DNA of 64,000 nt from Alicyclobacillus sp. (GTDB lineage: Bacteria > Bacillota > Bacilli > Alicyclobacillales > Alicyclobacillaceae). Each line of letters opens with the position of its first letter. Position 1 is the first letter of the stretch. The DNA lies in the NCBI GenBank assembly GCA_023511295.1, contig JAIMBT010000002.1, positions 153,444 to 217,443 of the forward strand, written 5' to 3'. This document shows positions 53,324 to 61,619 of this stretch, piece after piece. A program made the position numbers and the translations under genes. The notes beneath the pieces are model-generated. The model was not told where the DNA came from, did no database searches, and saw only the letters and a program-made list of their open reading frames with translations.

Positions 53324-55135
53324 TCACCGCGTCTGTGCGAAACTCTCTTCCAGTTCCGTGACCAGCCTTCCGACATAGGCCACCGCCTTGCGGATGGGCT
53401 CTCTGGTCGTCATGTCTACACCGGCCATCTTCATCAACTCCAGCGGCTTATGCGTGCCGCCGGATTTCAGCACCTTCAACCAGTCTTCCACCGCGGGCTT
53501 GCCTTCTTCCCAAATCCGCTGCGAAACCGCGGTGGACACCGTCAGCCCGACGGAGTACGTGTAGGGATAGAGCCCCATGTAGTAGTGCGGTTGCCGCATC
53601 CACGTGTACGACGCGCCCTCCTCAATGTCGACCGCGTCGCCCCAGAAATCGGACAGGACACTCGCCTTCAGGTCGCACATCAAGTTCGCCGTGATGGGCG
53701 TCCCTCGCTCTGCTCGCTCGTAGACGCGGCGCTGCAACTCTGCCTCGAGCAGGTGTGTCACGAAGTTGTGGTAGTACGTGCCGAGCAGTTGCAGAATCAC
53801 CCAGCGGCGCATCCGAGGGTCGGAAGAGTTTTCGAGGATGTGCCGGCCGAGCAGCATCTCGTTCATGGTGGACGGCGCCTCGACGAAGCACCGCGACGGG
53901 CGGCTGTTCACCATGCGCTGGTTCTTGTGCGCCAGCGCAAAGTGGCCCGCGTGTCCGAGTTCGTGCGCCAGCACGAAGGTACTGCGCATATTGTCCGTCC
54001 ATGTGATGAGGATGTAAGGATGCGCGCCGTACGGGCTTGAACAGAACGCGCCAGTGGCCTTCCCCTTGTTGTCTGCGAGGTCCACCCAGCGGTTCTGGAG
54101 CGCGGTCCGAATGACCTCGGTGTACTCCTCGCCCATCACGGAGAGCGCCGAGAGGATGGTCTCGGAAGCCGCTGCAAACGTGGCCTTCGGCTGGAATCCA
54201 GGATCTAGCGGTGCCTTCAAGTCGCAGTGCAGCATCTTGTCGAGGCCGAGCACGCGCTGGCGCAACTTGGCCAGGCGTCGCATGTGCGGCGCCAGTTCCG
54301 CCTGAATCACGTCGAGGATGTTGGTGTACAGCTCGTGCGGCACCTGTTGGGGATGCAGCAACATCTCCGTCGTCGAGCTGTACCGCCGCAGTTTCGCAAA
54401 GGTCACCTGTTTCTTGACTTCCGTGCCGTACGCGGCTGCAAACGTGTTCCGGTACTGGCGCATGGTCTTCGTAAACGAGGCGAACGCGTTGCGGCGCAGA
54501 ACCGGGTCCGCCGACTGCTCGTACTCGTCCTCGTACAGCGCGAGCGACATCGCGCGCTCGTTGCCATCGCCGTCGATGACCGAATCAAACTCGATGTCCG
54601 AGGCCTTGCTCCGCTGATAAATGGTGTACGGCGCGCCGAACACCGGACCGAGCGAGGCGAGAACGGATTCTGTTTCGGCAGACAGCCGGTGCGGCTTCAA
54701 CTCCGCCAACTGTTCCAGGTAGTTCCGATGCACGGAAAGACCCGGAAAGTCCGCCAAGGCTTGTTCGAGCGTACCCTCCGGCAGGTTCAGCAGCTCGGTG
54801 TCAATGAAGGACAGGGCCGCGTTGAGGGTCGCGCCAACCGCCGCAACCCGATCTGCGTTCGCCTGGTTCACGGGGTCGCTGCCATCCTCCGACGCGCGCA
54901 AGCTGGCGTATGTAGCGACCAGGCCGAACTGAATGCGCAGGGCCTCTTCGGCATCGAGACATTCGAGGATCACCTGCGGGCCCTCGTTCAGCCGTCCCTG
55001 GTACTGTGTCACGCGCGGCAACGCGGCCTGGACGGCCTGCAAAGCCTTCTCCCAATCCGCTGCCGTTGGGAATAGATCTGCGAGGTTCCACGTCTGTTCG
55101 ACCGGAACCTCCGAACGACTCAAGCGCACGGCCAT
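53324..55135 (-). CDS. pepF: Oligoendopeptidase F
   Basis: A 603-residue M3B zinc oligopeptidase closely fitting PepF. It has the N-terminal VEQTWNLADLFPTAADWEKA, the zinc motif LAHELGHAGHF, and EAPSTMNEMLLG with the third ligand Glu. The start MAVRLSRSE at 55135 follows GGGAGGA. It degrades short peptides in the cytoplasm. It is upstream of yojF on the same strand with a 67-base gap and may lead that operon. Confidence 0.95.
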   Translation of the reverse strand: MAVRLSRSEVPVEQTWNLADLFPTAADWEKALQAVQAALPRVTQYQGRLNEGPQVILECLDAEEALRIQFGLVATYASLRASEDGSDPVNQANADRVAAVGATLNAALSFIDTELLNLPEGTLEQALADFPGLSVHRNYLEQLAELKPHRLSAETESVLASLGPVFGAPYTIYQRSKASDIEFDSVIDGDGNERAMSLALYEDEYEQSADPVLRRNAFASFTKTMRQYRNTFAAAYGTEVKKQVTFAKLRRYSSTTEMLLHPQQVPHELYTNILDVIQAELAPHMRRLAKLRQRVLGLDKMLHCDLKAPLDPGFQPKATFAAASETILSALSVMGEEYTEVIRTALQNRWVDLADNKGKATGAFCSSPYGAHPYILITWTDNMRSTFVLAHELGHAGHFALAHKNQRMVNSRPSRCFVEAPSTMNEMLLGRHILENSSDPRMRRWVILQLLGTYYHNFVTHLLEAELQRRVYERAERGTPITANLMCDLKASVLSDFWGDAVDIEEGASYTWMRQPHYYMGLYPYTYSVGLTVSTAVSQRIWEEGKPAVEDWLKVLKSGGTHKPLELMKMAGVDMTTREPIRKAVAYVGRLVTELEESFAQTR

Positions 55136-55287
55136 CTGCTCATCCTCCCGCGTGTTCACATTGCGTTGCACCGCGACGCACGACCCGGAACGGACTGCTC
55201 GAGGAAGCGCGCTCCGCCCTCGTCCTGCGCCGAGGCTCGTCTCCATTCTACCGCAACCGGAGACGAACATGACAGAAGGTTCCCGCT

Positions 55288-55815
55288 TTAGACCACGTCC
55301 CAGATCTTCTCCACCGTCAGATTCGCCGCCAGCTGACTGCTCTGCTGCCGATGCAGTTTACGCTTCTCCGCGCGCCCGGCGGCCGTCTCGTACAGGAACT
55401 TCTCCTCCGCCGTCTCGGGGATCACGCGGGGCACGGGGGTGGGCCTGCCGTCGTCGTCGAGCGCGACAAACGTGAGGAATGCGGTTGCTGCAATCTTCCG
55501 CTCGCCCGTCCGCAGGTCCTCGGCGACGACTTTCACGAACACCTCCATCGAACTGGTGCCCGTCCATGTCACGTACGACGCGAGGCAAACCGAATCGGAC
55601 TCGCGGATGGGGTGCAGGAAGTCGACCGAATCGGTCGAGGCGGTCACTGTGCTTCTCCTGCAGTGCCGGGCCGCAGAAATGGAAGCGACGTCGTCGATGT
55701 AGGCCATCAACTTGCCCCCGAACATGGTGTGGTGGTCATTTAAGTCGTTGGGGAACACGTGGCTGATTTTTACACAGCGCGATTCCTTACAGTACTTCGC
55801 TTCCGGTTGTGTCAT
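55288..55815 (-). CDS. Acyl-CoA thioesterase (YkhA/YciA type hot-dog)
   Basis: A 175-residue hot-dog thioesterase. The conserved acyl-CoA hydrolase region reads FPNDLNDHHTMFGGKLMAYIDDVASISAARH with the catalytic Asp/Asn, followed by DSVDFLHPIRESDSVCLASYV. The start at 55815 is preceded by GAGGAGG. It hydrolyses acyl-CoAs, probably medium or long chain. It lies between the permease gene at 55989 and pepF, all on the minus strand; no fatty-acid genes are close. Confidence 0.9.
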   Translation of the reverse strand: MTQPEAKYCKESRCVKISHVFPNDLNDHHTMFGGKLMAYIDDVASISAARHCRRSTVTASTDSVDFLHPIRESDSVCLASYVTWTGTSSMEVFVKVVAEDLRTGERKIAATAFLTFVALDDDGRPTPVPRVIPETAEEKFLYETAAGRAEKRKLHRQQSSQLAANLTVEKIWDVV

Positions 55816-55988
55816 CCGAAGCTTCCTCCTCTGCGCGTACCTTGTGCAAGGGGCGGGCGCAGATGGGGCAACAGACGGGCCCCGTGTACCCGCGACCGCC
55901 CGACGCTTCCAAGACACGTCTATCTTACACCAAAGCGCGCGGGCCTCATCCGTCGGTGCCACCGTCCGCGCGCCGCGGCCCATCCGCT

Positions 55989-56780
55989 TCAAGCGCGCGC
56001 CTTACGGCCGGATGATCCACTGACCAGCGCCACCACGACGGCCAACAGCGTGACGAGTGCCGCCAGGGGAACAATCTCGCTCATCCCCCCCGCGGTAAAC
56101 TGTACCCACAGGTCAACCGGGACCGTGTACGGGTGGTAGGCCATCATCATCGTGGCCCCGAACTCCCCCATCGCCCGGGCAAACGTCAGCAGCGCACCGG
56201 CGGCAATGGCCCGGCGTGCCAGCGGCAAGCTGACATACCAGAACACGTGCCACGCACCGCCCCCGAGCGTGTGCGTCGCTTCCCGCAGCTCACTCGGAAC
56301 TTCCTCAAACCCGGCTCGCGCCGCCAGAATGAGAAACGGGCAAGTGATGTACAACTGCGCCAACACGACGCCGGCAAACGAGTTTGTGAGCGGCAGACCG
56401 CGTCCGGCCAACCAACCACCGAAGGCCGATTCCGGCCCGTACAGGTACAACTCGCCGATGCCACCGACGACCGGCGGCAACAACAGCGGCAGCAACAGGA
56501 CGGCCTCCACCACCCGCTTTCCGAAGAACCGGCGAGATGCCAACAGGTAAGCGGTGGGGACGCCGAACACCAGCGCAGAGGCCGTGGTGATGAGCGCGGC
56601 GCCCACCGAGGTCGCAAGCGCCGCTTGCACCTCTCGGTCCGTCGCTGCCGCCTGCAACTGCGGCCAACGCAACCCCGTGAACAGGTGCACCAGCGGCACC
56701 GCGGTGTACAGGAGCGGCACCACGGCGAGGACCACGAGGGCTGTGGGCAAAATCCGTCGAGAGGCGAGAGACACCGTCAT
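55989..56780 (-). CDS. Molybdate/tungstate-type ABC permease
   Basis: A 263-residue inner-membrane permease with about six helices. The cytoplasmic EAA loop contains LREATHTLGGGAWHVFWYVSLPLARRAI, and the next helix GALLTFARAMGEFGATMMM is typical of ModB/WtpB/CysT-type permeases. The start MTVSLASRR follows GAAGGA. It lies 77 bases after the binding-protein gene. No ATP-binding subunit follows: the next gene is a thioesterase. Confidence 0.88.
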   Translation of the reverse strand: MTVSLASRRILPTALVVLAVVPLLYTAVPLVHLFTGLRWPQLQAAATDREVQAALATSVGAALITTASALVFGVPTAYLLASRRFFGKRVVEAVLLLPLLLPPVVGGIGELYLYGPESAFGGWLAGRGLPLTNSFAGVVLAQLYITCPFLILAARAGFEEVPSELREATHTLGGGAWHVFWYVSLPLARRAIAAGALLTFARAMGEFGATMMMAYHPYTVPVDLWVQFTAGGMSEIVPLAALVTLLAVVVALVSGSSGRKARA

Positions 56781-56857
56781 CCGTCCTTCGTCGTGAGAAT
56801 CCGCGCGGCCGCGACTGACGCCGGGGTTCCAACCGGTCCCGTCATGAGCGCCCAACG

Positions 56858-57997
56858 TCAACCGGCCGATGTGAGGCTTTTGAGGCCGGCCGGCATCTGG
56901 CTGATGTCGCCCGCCGCCGGAGCGTGGACCGGCAGGAACCCGTCTTTCATGAGGATACCATGTCCGGCACCGGCGACCATGAAGCGGACGAATGACACCG
57001 CGCCGGGTTCATTCGGTGCGGTCGCCGGGATGGTGATGGTGAATTCAATCGGGCTCCCGTGGCTGACCTGTCCGGTCGAGCTGGTGTACGTCGCCTTTGC
57101 GTACGCCGCCGCATCCGCCACGTCCCCGAGGTTGATCTGGTTGGGCAATCGGATGTAGGGAACCCCCCACTCGACCGCTTCGTGGCGGTACGCGACGATG
57201 GCGTCCACCTGCCCGCTCGTCAACTGCGCCAACAGCGCCTCTTCCGGGAACACCTGCTGCGGGTTGTCATCCGCTCCGAGGAGTTTCTGGCGCAAGCCCG
57301 GTTGGTGGTAGTAGGCCTGCGCCAGTTCCGCCATCCAGATGGTGTCAATCCCTTTCGGGTCTAGTTTCGGGTCCGTCCGCCCGAGTCGAAATCCAGGTTC
57401 CTCAAGCACCTGGTACCACGCCTTCCCGCCCTTCGCCGCCGCCTCCAAGTCTGCGGCGAAACGGCTCCTCGGATTGTACGCAATCACCAACTGGTCGGTG
57501 GCGAGTGGGATGTACCAGCGCACGAGGTTGTGGTGCACAGCCCCCATCAATCGCTGGTCCGCGCCAGGTGAGGCACTGATGAACACGTCTGGCTGGCGAA
57601 TCCCGGCCGCAATCATCTGGGCAAGTTCGTTCGAGCCCTTGCCTTCCCCGGCAAAGTCCAATCCCAGTTGTTGCTTCACAGCGGGCCGAATCTTCTGTTC
57701 CATCACGTTGGTCATGGAACCTGCGTAGAGGACCGAGAGGTTCCCTTGGCCCGAGGCCGCATGCGTCCCGCTCAATCCGTTCGCCATACCGCCACTCGGC
57801 GCGTTGCCCGAAGCGCCGGACGCCGCGTTCAATCCACCCCCTGTCGGCGCCCCACAGCCGACCGCCGTCAACACGGCCAACCCGCACACACCGAAGCGCA
57901 GGATTCGACTCCAGGCCCGTCTGTCCCTCACCCACGGCGCAACCTGCCATCCGACCTGCCGGCCGGCGCCCGCGCGCTGGTGTCGCTGCCTGTCCAT
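56858..57997 (-). CDS. Molybdate/tungstate-type substrate-binding lipoprotein
   Basis: A 379-residue extracytoplasmic solute-binding protein. The long basic N-terminus leads into a signal helix ending VLTAVGCG, a probable lipobox, followed by a Gly/Ser/Ala linker. The mature domain begins LSVLYAGSMTNVMEQ and contains GEGKGSNELAQM, QPDVFISASPGADQ and YNPRSRFA, a layout like WtpA/ModA oxyanion-binding proteins. Tungstate, molybdate or another oxyanion are all possible. It starts 13 bases after the regulator stop, so the three genes form an operon. Confidence 0.85.
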   Translation of the reverse strand: MDRQRHQRAGAGRQVGWQVAPWVRDRRAWSRILRFGVCGLAVLTAVGCGAPTGGGLNAASGASGNAPSGGMANGLSGTHAASGQGNLSVLYAGSMTNVMEQKIRPAVKQQLGLDFAGEGKGSNELAQMIAAGIRQPDVFISASPGADQRLMGAVHHNLVRWYIPLATDQLVIAYNPRSRFAADLEAAAKGGKAWYQVLEEPGFRLGRTDPKLDPKGIDTIWMAELAQAYYHQPGLRQKLLGADDNPQQVFPEEALLAQLTSGQVDAIVAYRHEAVEWGVPYIRLPNQINLGDVADAAAYAKATYTSSTGQVSHGSPIEFTITIPATAPNEPGAVSFVRFMVAGAGHGILMKDGFLPVHAPAAGDISQMPAGLKSLTSAG

Positions 57998-58010
57998 CTC
58001 TCCACCCCGT

Positions 58011-59129
58011 TCATATGGTTTTGTCGTCGTCTGTCGTGTCTTCCAACGTCTCTTCACGGCCCATCCGCGTCACGTCGTACGGCCCTGCTGCGCGCAGTTC
58101 CCAGCGGACGGGGTCCGAGTGCAGCAACTCGAGCAGCGTCGCCACCGCCGGATGCTCCAAGTACCCCTCCGGAATGAGCAGGCTGTACGTCTCGGCGAGG
58201 ACCGGAAAAAAGCTGAGGCCGAGCGCCGCAGCCGCCGCCGCGTGACCAAAGGCGACGTCCGCCAGGCCGCTCTGCACGGCTTCAGCGGCGGCCCAGTGAC
58301 CCGGCACCTCTCGGTCGTAGCCTGGCACCTGCTCCGGCCGGACACCGCTCTCCGCGAGCAAGCGGTCCAACTGCCGCCGCGCCCCGGCGCCTTCGGGACG
58401 ATTCACCAGCGCGAACCGTCCGCTCGACAGGTCAGCAGCCGACGTGAACCCCTTGGGGTTCCCACGCCGCACCATCCAACCCATCTGCACCGCGGCAAAG
58501 CAGAAGGAGCGCAGGCGTCTGGCGGTTGGTCCCATGCCTGTACCCGCATGCCCGCTCCAACTTCCCGAAAGCGGTCGCCCGTCATGCACCGCCGCCACAT
58601 GCGTCTGGCCAGCCGCGAGTTCCCGCAGCGCCGCCTGGTTCGTCGCTTCAAACCAGACGCTGTCAATCCCGTTGCCCTTTCGCCGCACGGCATCTGCGAC
58701 CAGGCCGAGGCCGAGGTCGCATCCCGACAGGAAGACCGTCCTTCCGCTCGCCGCGGAATCGGTCAACCACTGCGCGCGCCCGTCCGAAGTCCGCAGGACA
58801 TGCGCTTGGCGCACCCACGCCGCCCGGCCGCCCGGGATGGCCCGTGCCACCATTGCGTCGCCAATCTGCGCCATCCAAAACCGTCCGCCGGTGCCGCCCT
58901 CCGCATCCCCGGTCCAGTTCACCTCCACCGATTCCGGGTCTTGAAACAGGGCTTCGACAGCCGTATTCAGGCAGCGCGCAATCCGCATGGCCACCACCGT
59001 GCTCGGGCACACCTTCCCCGCTTCAATCAGGGCAATCGTCTGGCGGGTCACACCGGCGGCTTGAGCCAACCGCTCGCGACTCAAGCCCGCGTCCTGGCGC
59101 GTGCGCTGAACGTGGTTCGGAAACTTCAT
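58011..59129 (-). CDS. HTH regulator fused to a periplasmic-binding-like sensor domain
   Basis: A 372-residue regulator. The N-terminal Xre-type helix-turn-helix (LSRERLAQAAGVTRQTIALI, about residues 15-35) is followed from about residue 85 by a substrate-binding-protein fold with the family stretches VFLSGCDLGLGLVADAVRR, FALVNRPEGAGARRQLDRLL and GLADVAFGHAAAAAALGL. Such proteins often sit in molybdate and tungstate operons and sense the oxyanion or cofactor. The start at 59129 is preferred over 59138 because the GGAGGAG site abuts the latter. It leads the binding-protein/permease operon and probably binds the palindrome just upstream. Confidence 0.87.
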   Translation of the reverse strand: MKFPNHVQRTRQDAGLSRERLAQAAGVTRQTIALIEAGKVCPSTVVAMRIARCLNTAVEALFQDPESVEVNWTGDAEGGTGGRFWMAQIGDAMVARAIPGGRAAWVRQAHVLRTSDGRAQWLTDSAASGRTVFLSGCDLGLGLVADAVRRKGNGIDSVWFEATNQAALRELAAGQTHVAAVHDGRPLSGSWSGHAGTGMGPTARRLRSFCFAAVQMGWMVRRGNPKGFTSAADLSSGRFALVNRPEGAGARRQLDRLLAESGVRPEQVPGYDREVPGHWAAAEAVQSGLADVAFGHAAAAAALGLSFFPVLAETYSLLIPEGYLEHPAVATLLELLHSDPVRWELRAAGPYDVTRMGREETLEDTTDDDKTI

Positions 59130-59154
59130 CCCACGCATCTCCTCCGCTCTATGT

Positions 59155-59184
59155 AAATTTATTTTCGATACGTCAAATAAATTT
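59155..59184. promoter_or_regulatory. Perfect 10-10-10 bp inverted repeat, probable operator
   Basis: AAATTTATTT, then TCGATACGTC, then AAATAAATTT form exact ten-base arms ten bases apart, in an A+T-rich island in GC-rich DNA. It overlaps a promoter candidate (minus strand TTGACG, 17 bases, CATAGA) and lies 26 bases before the regulator start, as expected for autoregulation. Confidence 0.65.
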
Positions 59185-59250
59185 CCTTCTTTCATGGCGA
59201 TACGGGTGACCCCTGCCCATCGGTCGGGACTGCGTCCTCCAGAAAGCGAA

Positions 59251-59288
59251 ACAGCGAAGCGTCGAGGAGTCCCTCGTCGCTTCGCTGT
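59251..59288 (-). terminator. Terminator of the bcrC operon
   Basis: ACAGCGAAGCG and CGCTTCGCTGT with inner GAGG/CCTC pairs form a long hairpin followed on the minus strand by TTTCGCTTT. It lies 50 bases past the phosphatase stop. Confidence 0.65.
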
Positions 59289-59338
59289 CCAATGACATCT
59301 CGAGACCTGTTGTCTGCCGTCCAGCTCGTGCGCGGCTG

Positions 59339-59950
59339 TCAGCGCGATACGGTGCGGCTGCGGCCACGGCGGGCAAACTCCCCGTAGTGGAACCAGCGCA
59401 GGCCGAGCGAGGTGATGGGATAGATGAACCGCGACGCGGCCCACATCACGCGCCCGCTGACGATACCGATGACCATGCCGCCAATCACGTCGGTCGGCCA
59501 GTGCAAGCCCGTGTAGACGCGCGCAATCATCACCAGGACACCGAGGATGGTGTAGATCCAACTGAGCGCCTTCGGGCCCCGCCCCCACAGTGCCGAGGCA
59601 AACGCCCACCCGCCGGCCGCGTGGTCGCTCGGGAACGACGCGTCGGCCGCATGCGGAACGAGCTGCGTGTCCTGGCCGTGCGGAAGCGCCACAAACGGCC
59701 GCGGCCGGTACCAGAAGTGCGAGATGACGACATTGATGAGCAGCGCCAGACACCCGGCCAAGACCGACACCACCAGCGCGTGCCGCCGGTCACTGTCCTT
59801 CTTCGGCAGGAGAAACCAGGTGATGATGAAGAGCGCCATGTACGCTTCCAAACAGTACTTGGCAATCCAGGGCATCACCGTATCGAGGATGGGCGTGTGT
59901 CCGGCGAACCCGTTGATGAAGTGAAATACGTGGTTGTCAAATGGATTCAT
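59339..59950 (-). CDS. bcrC: PAP2 phosphatase, BcrC-type undecaprenyl-diphosphatase
   Basis: A 203-residue membrane phosphatase with about five helices. PAP2 motifs are WYRPRPFVA (the first Lys is replaced), SFPSDHAAGG and ARVYTGLHWPTDVIGG. The N-terminus DNHVFHFINGFAGHTPILD is typical of BcrC, which recycles undecaprenyl diphosphate and gives bacitracin resistance. It follows the thioredoxin-like gene by 15 bases on the same strand. It may alternatively dephosphorylate other lipids. Confidence 0.85.
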   Translation of the reverse strand: MNPFDNHVFHFINGFAGHTPILDTVMPWIAKYCLEAYMALFIITWFLLPKKDSDRRHALVVSVLAGCLALLINVVISHFWYRPRPFVALPHGQDTQLVPHAADASFPSDHAAGGWAFASALWGRGPKALSWIYTILGVLVMIARVYTGLHWPTDVIGGMVIGIVSGRVMWAASRFIYPITSLGLRWFHYGEFARRGRSRTVSR

Positions 59951-59965
59951 GGTCTTCTCCCTTCG

Positions 59966-60529
59966 TCAGTGGCGGATGGGCTCCAACAGCGCCCGGACCT
60001 CGCGGACGATGTCCGCTTGGTAACTTGTCCCTTCCCCGTAGCGGCGGCGCACTTCCGCGCGAGCGGCCGCAATCTTCTCGTCATACTGCGGGTCCGACGG
60101 CGGTACGGTCTGCTTGAACTGCGCCATCGGCTCCTGGACGTAGGCAGGCCGAGGTCCCCAGCGGCCAATCAACGCCCCGTCCGGCGAGACGAACAGAACC
60201 ACGGGAATGGAACGCCCGCCATAGGTCAAGAACTGGTCCATCAGGTCGAGATGCTGCTCCATGATGAGGACGTCCGTGTCAATCCCGGCGGCTTCCATCA
60301 AGCGGAACACCACCGGCACGTTGCGGACGACGTCACCGCACCAGTCCGCGGCGAGGATGAGGCAGTGCACATCGAATCCGCCCGCCGTGAAGAACTGCTG
60401 ATCTGCCTCACTCGGCCACGTGAACTGGTCGTACCACGACAAAAACGCGTCCTGGTTGCGCGTCATCGCGTGGACAAACGCCTGCGGCTTCAGTCCCTGT
60501 CCAAAATACGCCTGCAATGGTTGTGTCAC
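59966..60529 (-). CDS. Thioredoxin-family protein
   Basis: A 187-residue thioredoxin-fold protein of the Thioredoxin_9 type. Its redox region is LILAADWCGDVVRNVPVVF, with one Cys (WCGD) rather than a CxxC pair. It then has cis-Pro in GGRSIPVVLFVSPDG and a helical C-terminus. The GTG start at 60529 is eight bases after GGGAGG; ATG 60550 is less well spaced. It is co-transcribed with bcrC. A monothiol role or bacillithiol-linked reduction is possible but unproven. Confidence 0.82.
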   Translation of the reverse strand: MTQPLQAYFGQGLKPQAFVHAMTRNQDAFLSWYDQFTWPSEADQQFFTAGGFDVHCLILAADWCGDVVRNVPVVFRLMEAAGIDTDVLIMEQHLDLMDQFLTYGGRSIPVVLFVSPDGALIGRWGPRPAYVQEPMAQFKQTVPPSDPQYDEKIAAARAEVRRRYGEGTSYQADIVREVRALLEPIRH

Positions 60530-60753
60530 CGTAACGCCTCCCGCTATCATGGTGCCAAAGGCGAACCCCGAGCTTGGACCGATGCCTCGACAAACGGACG
60601 GTCGCAACGGCTCGAAAGTTCACTGGCTGTGTCCATCCCAAACGTGCGTCATCGCAACTCGAGCCTCTACCATTGTAACTGGGATGGCGGATTGTGACCA
60701 GGACAAAAGCATGCCATGGACTTGCCACAGGTCAGGGCGAGGAGGAAGATGGA

Positions 60754-61572
60754 GTGAAACCGTTGTACCGTCGAAATTGGGCGTGCGAATGTCCGCGCGG
60801 GCTGTTCGTGATGGTGCACGGTCTTGGGGAATTCTGTGACCGGTACGCGTGGGTGGCGGATCGACTCGTTGACGAGGGCTACGCGGTCCTCGCCTTCGAC
60901 CTGCCTGGCCACGGCCGCACGCCGGGGCGGCGCGGTCACGTCGACCGCTTCGACGCGTTTCTGGACGCGCTGGCCGACGTGCTGAGCGGCGCGGCGGAGA
61001 CCTACCCCGGCGTGCCCATCGTCCTGTTCGGGCACAGTATGGGCGGCCTGGTGATTGCGCGCTTCTTGCAAACGCGCCGCTTGCCTGCGGACGTGCGCGC
61101 CATCGTGCTCAGTTCCCCCTGTTTCGACATCGCGCGGCCGGTCACACCGACCCAGCGGCGGCTCGTCCAAATCTTCAGCACGGTTTGGCCGACGTGGCTG
61201 CAGTCGACGGGCATCGCGCCCGAATCGGTGAGCCGAACACCGGAGATCCAGCGCGGTTACCGCCTCGACGAGTTCGTCCTGCGGCGCGTGAGCATGCGGT
61301 TTCTGGACGAGTTCTTCCGCGCGATGGACGCTGTCCGCAGCACCGACCTGCCGCCGGTGCCCTGCCCCATCCTCATCGCGCAGGCGGGCGCCGACCGCGT
61401 GGTGTCCGTAGCGGCGACGCGGCAGTTCGCAGACCGGCTGCAAGCTCCTGCGAAACAACTGGTCGTGTACCCGGACAGCTATCACGAGATCTTGAATGAC
61501 CCGAACCGCGACGAGGTCCTGGCCGACATCCTCGCGTGGCTGCGCGAACAGGCGCGCGTACAGAACCCGTAG
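60754..61572 (+). CDS. Alpha/beta hydrolase, monoacylglycerol-lipase-like
   Basis: A 272-residue serine hydrolase. The oxyanion strand reads FVMVHGLGEFCDRY, the nucleophile Ser is in LFGHSMGGLVIAR, the acid in IAQAGADRVVS, and the His in YPDSYHEILND. It resembles monoacylglycerol/lysophospholipid lipases. The GTG start has GAGGAGG upstream. It is first in a run of three plus-strand genes (with the MaoC-iminopeptidase fusion and the 2-hydroxyacid dehydrogenase) with gaps of 47 and 31 bases. Confidence 0.88.
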   Translation: MKPLYRRNWACECPRGLFVMVHGLGEFCDRYAWVADRLVDEGYAVLAFDLPGHGRTPGRRGHVDRFDAFLDALADVLSGAAETYPGVPIVLFGHSMGGLVIARFLQTRRLPADVRAIVLSSPCFDIARPVTPTQRRLVQIFSTVWPTWLQSTGIAPESVSRTPEIQRGYRLDEFVLRRVSMRFLDEFFRAMDAVRSTDLPPVPCPILIAQAGADRVVSVAATRQFADRLQAPAKQLVVYPDSYHEILNDPNRDEVLADILAWLREQARVQNP

Positions 61573-61619
61573 GCGCCACCTGAAGCGGACGAGCCCACAC
61601 AGCGAATGGAGTGAAGGAC

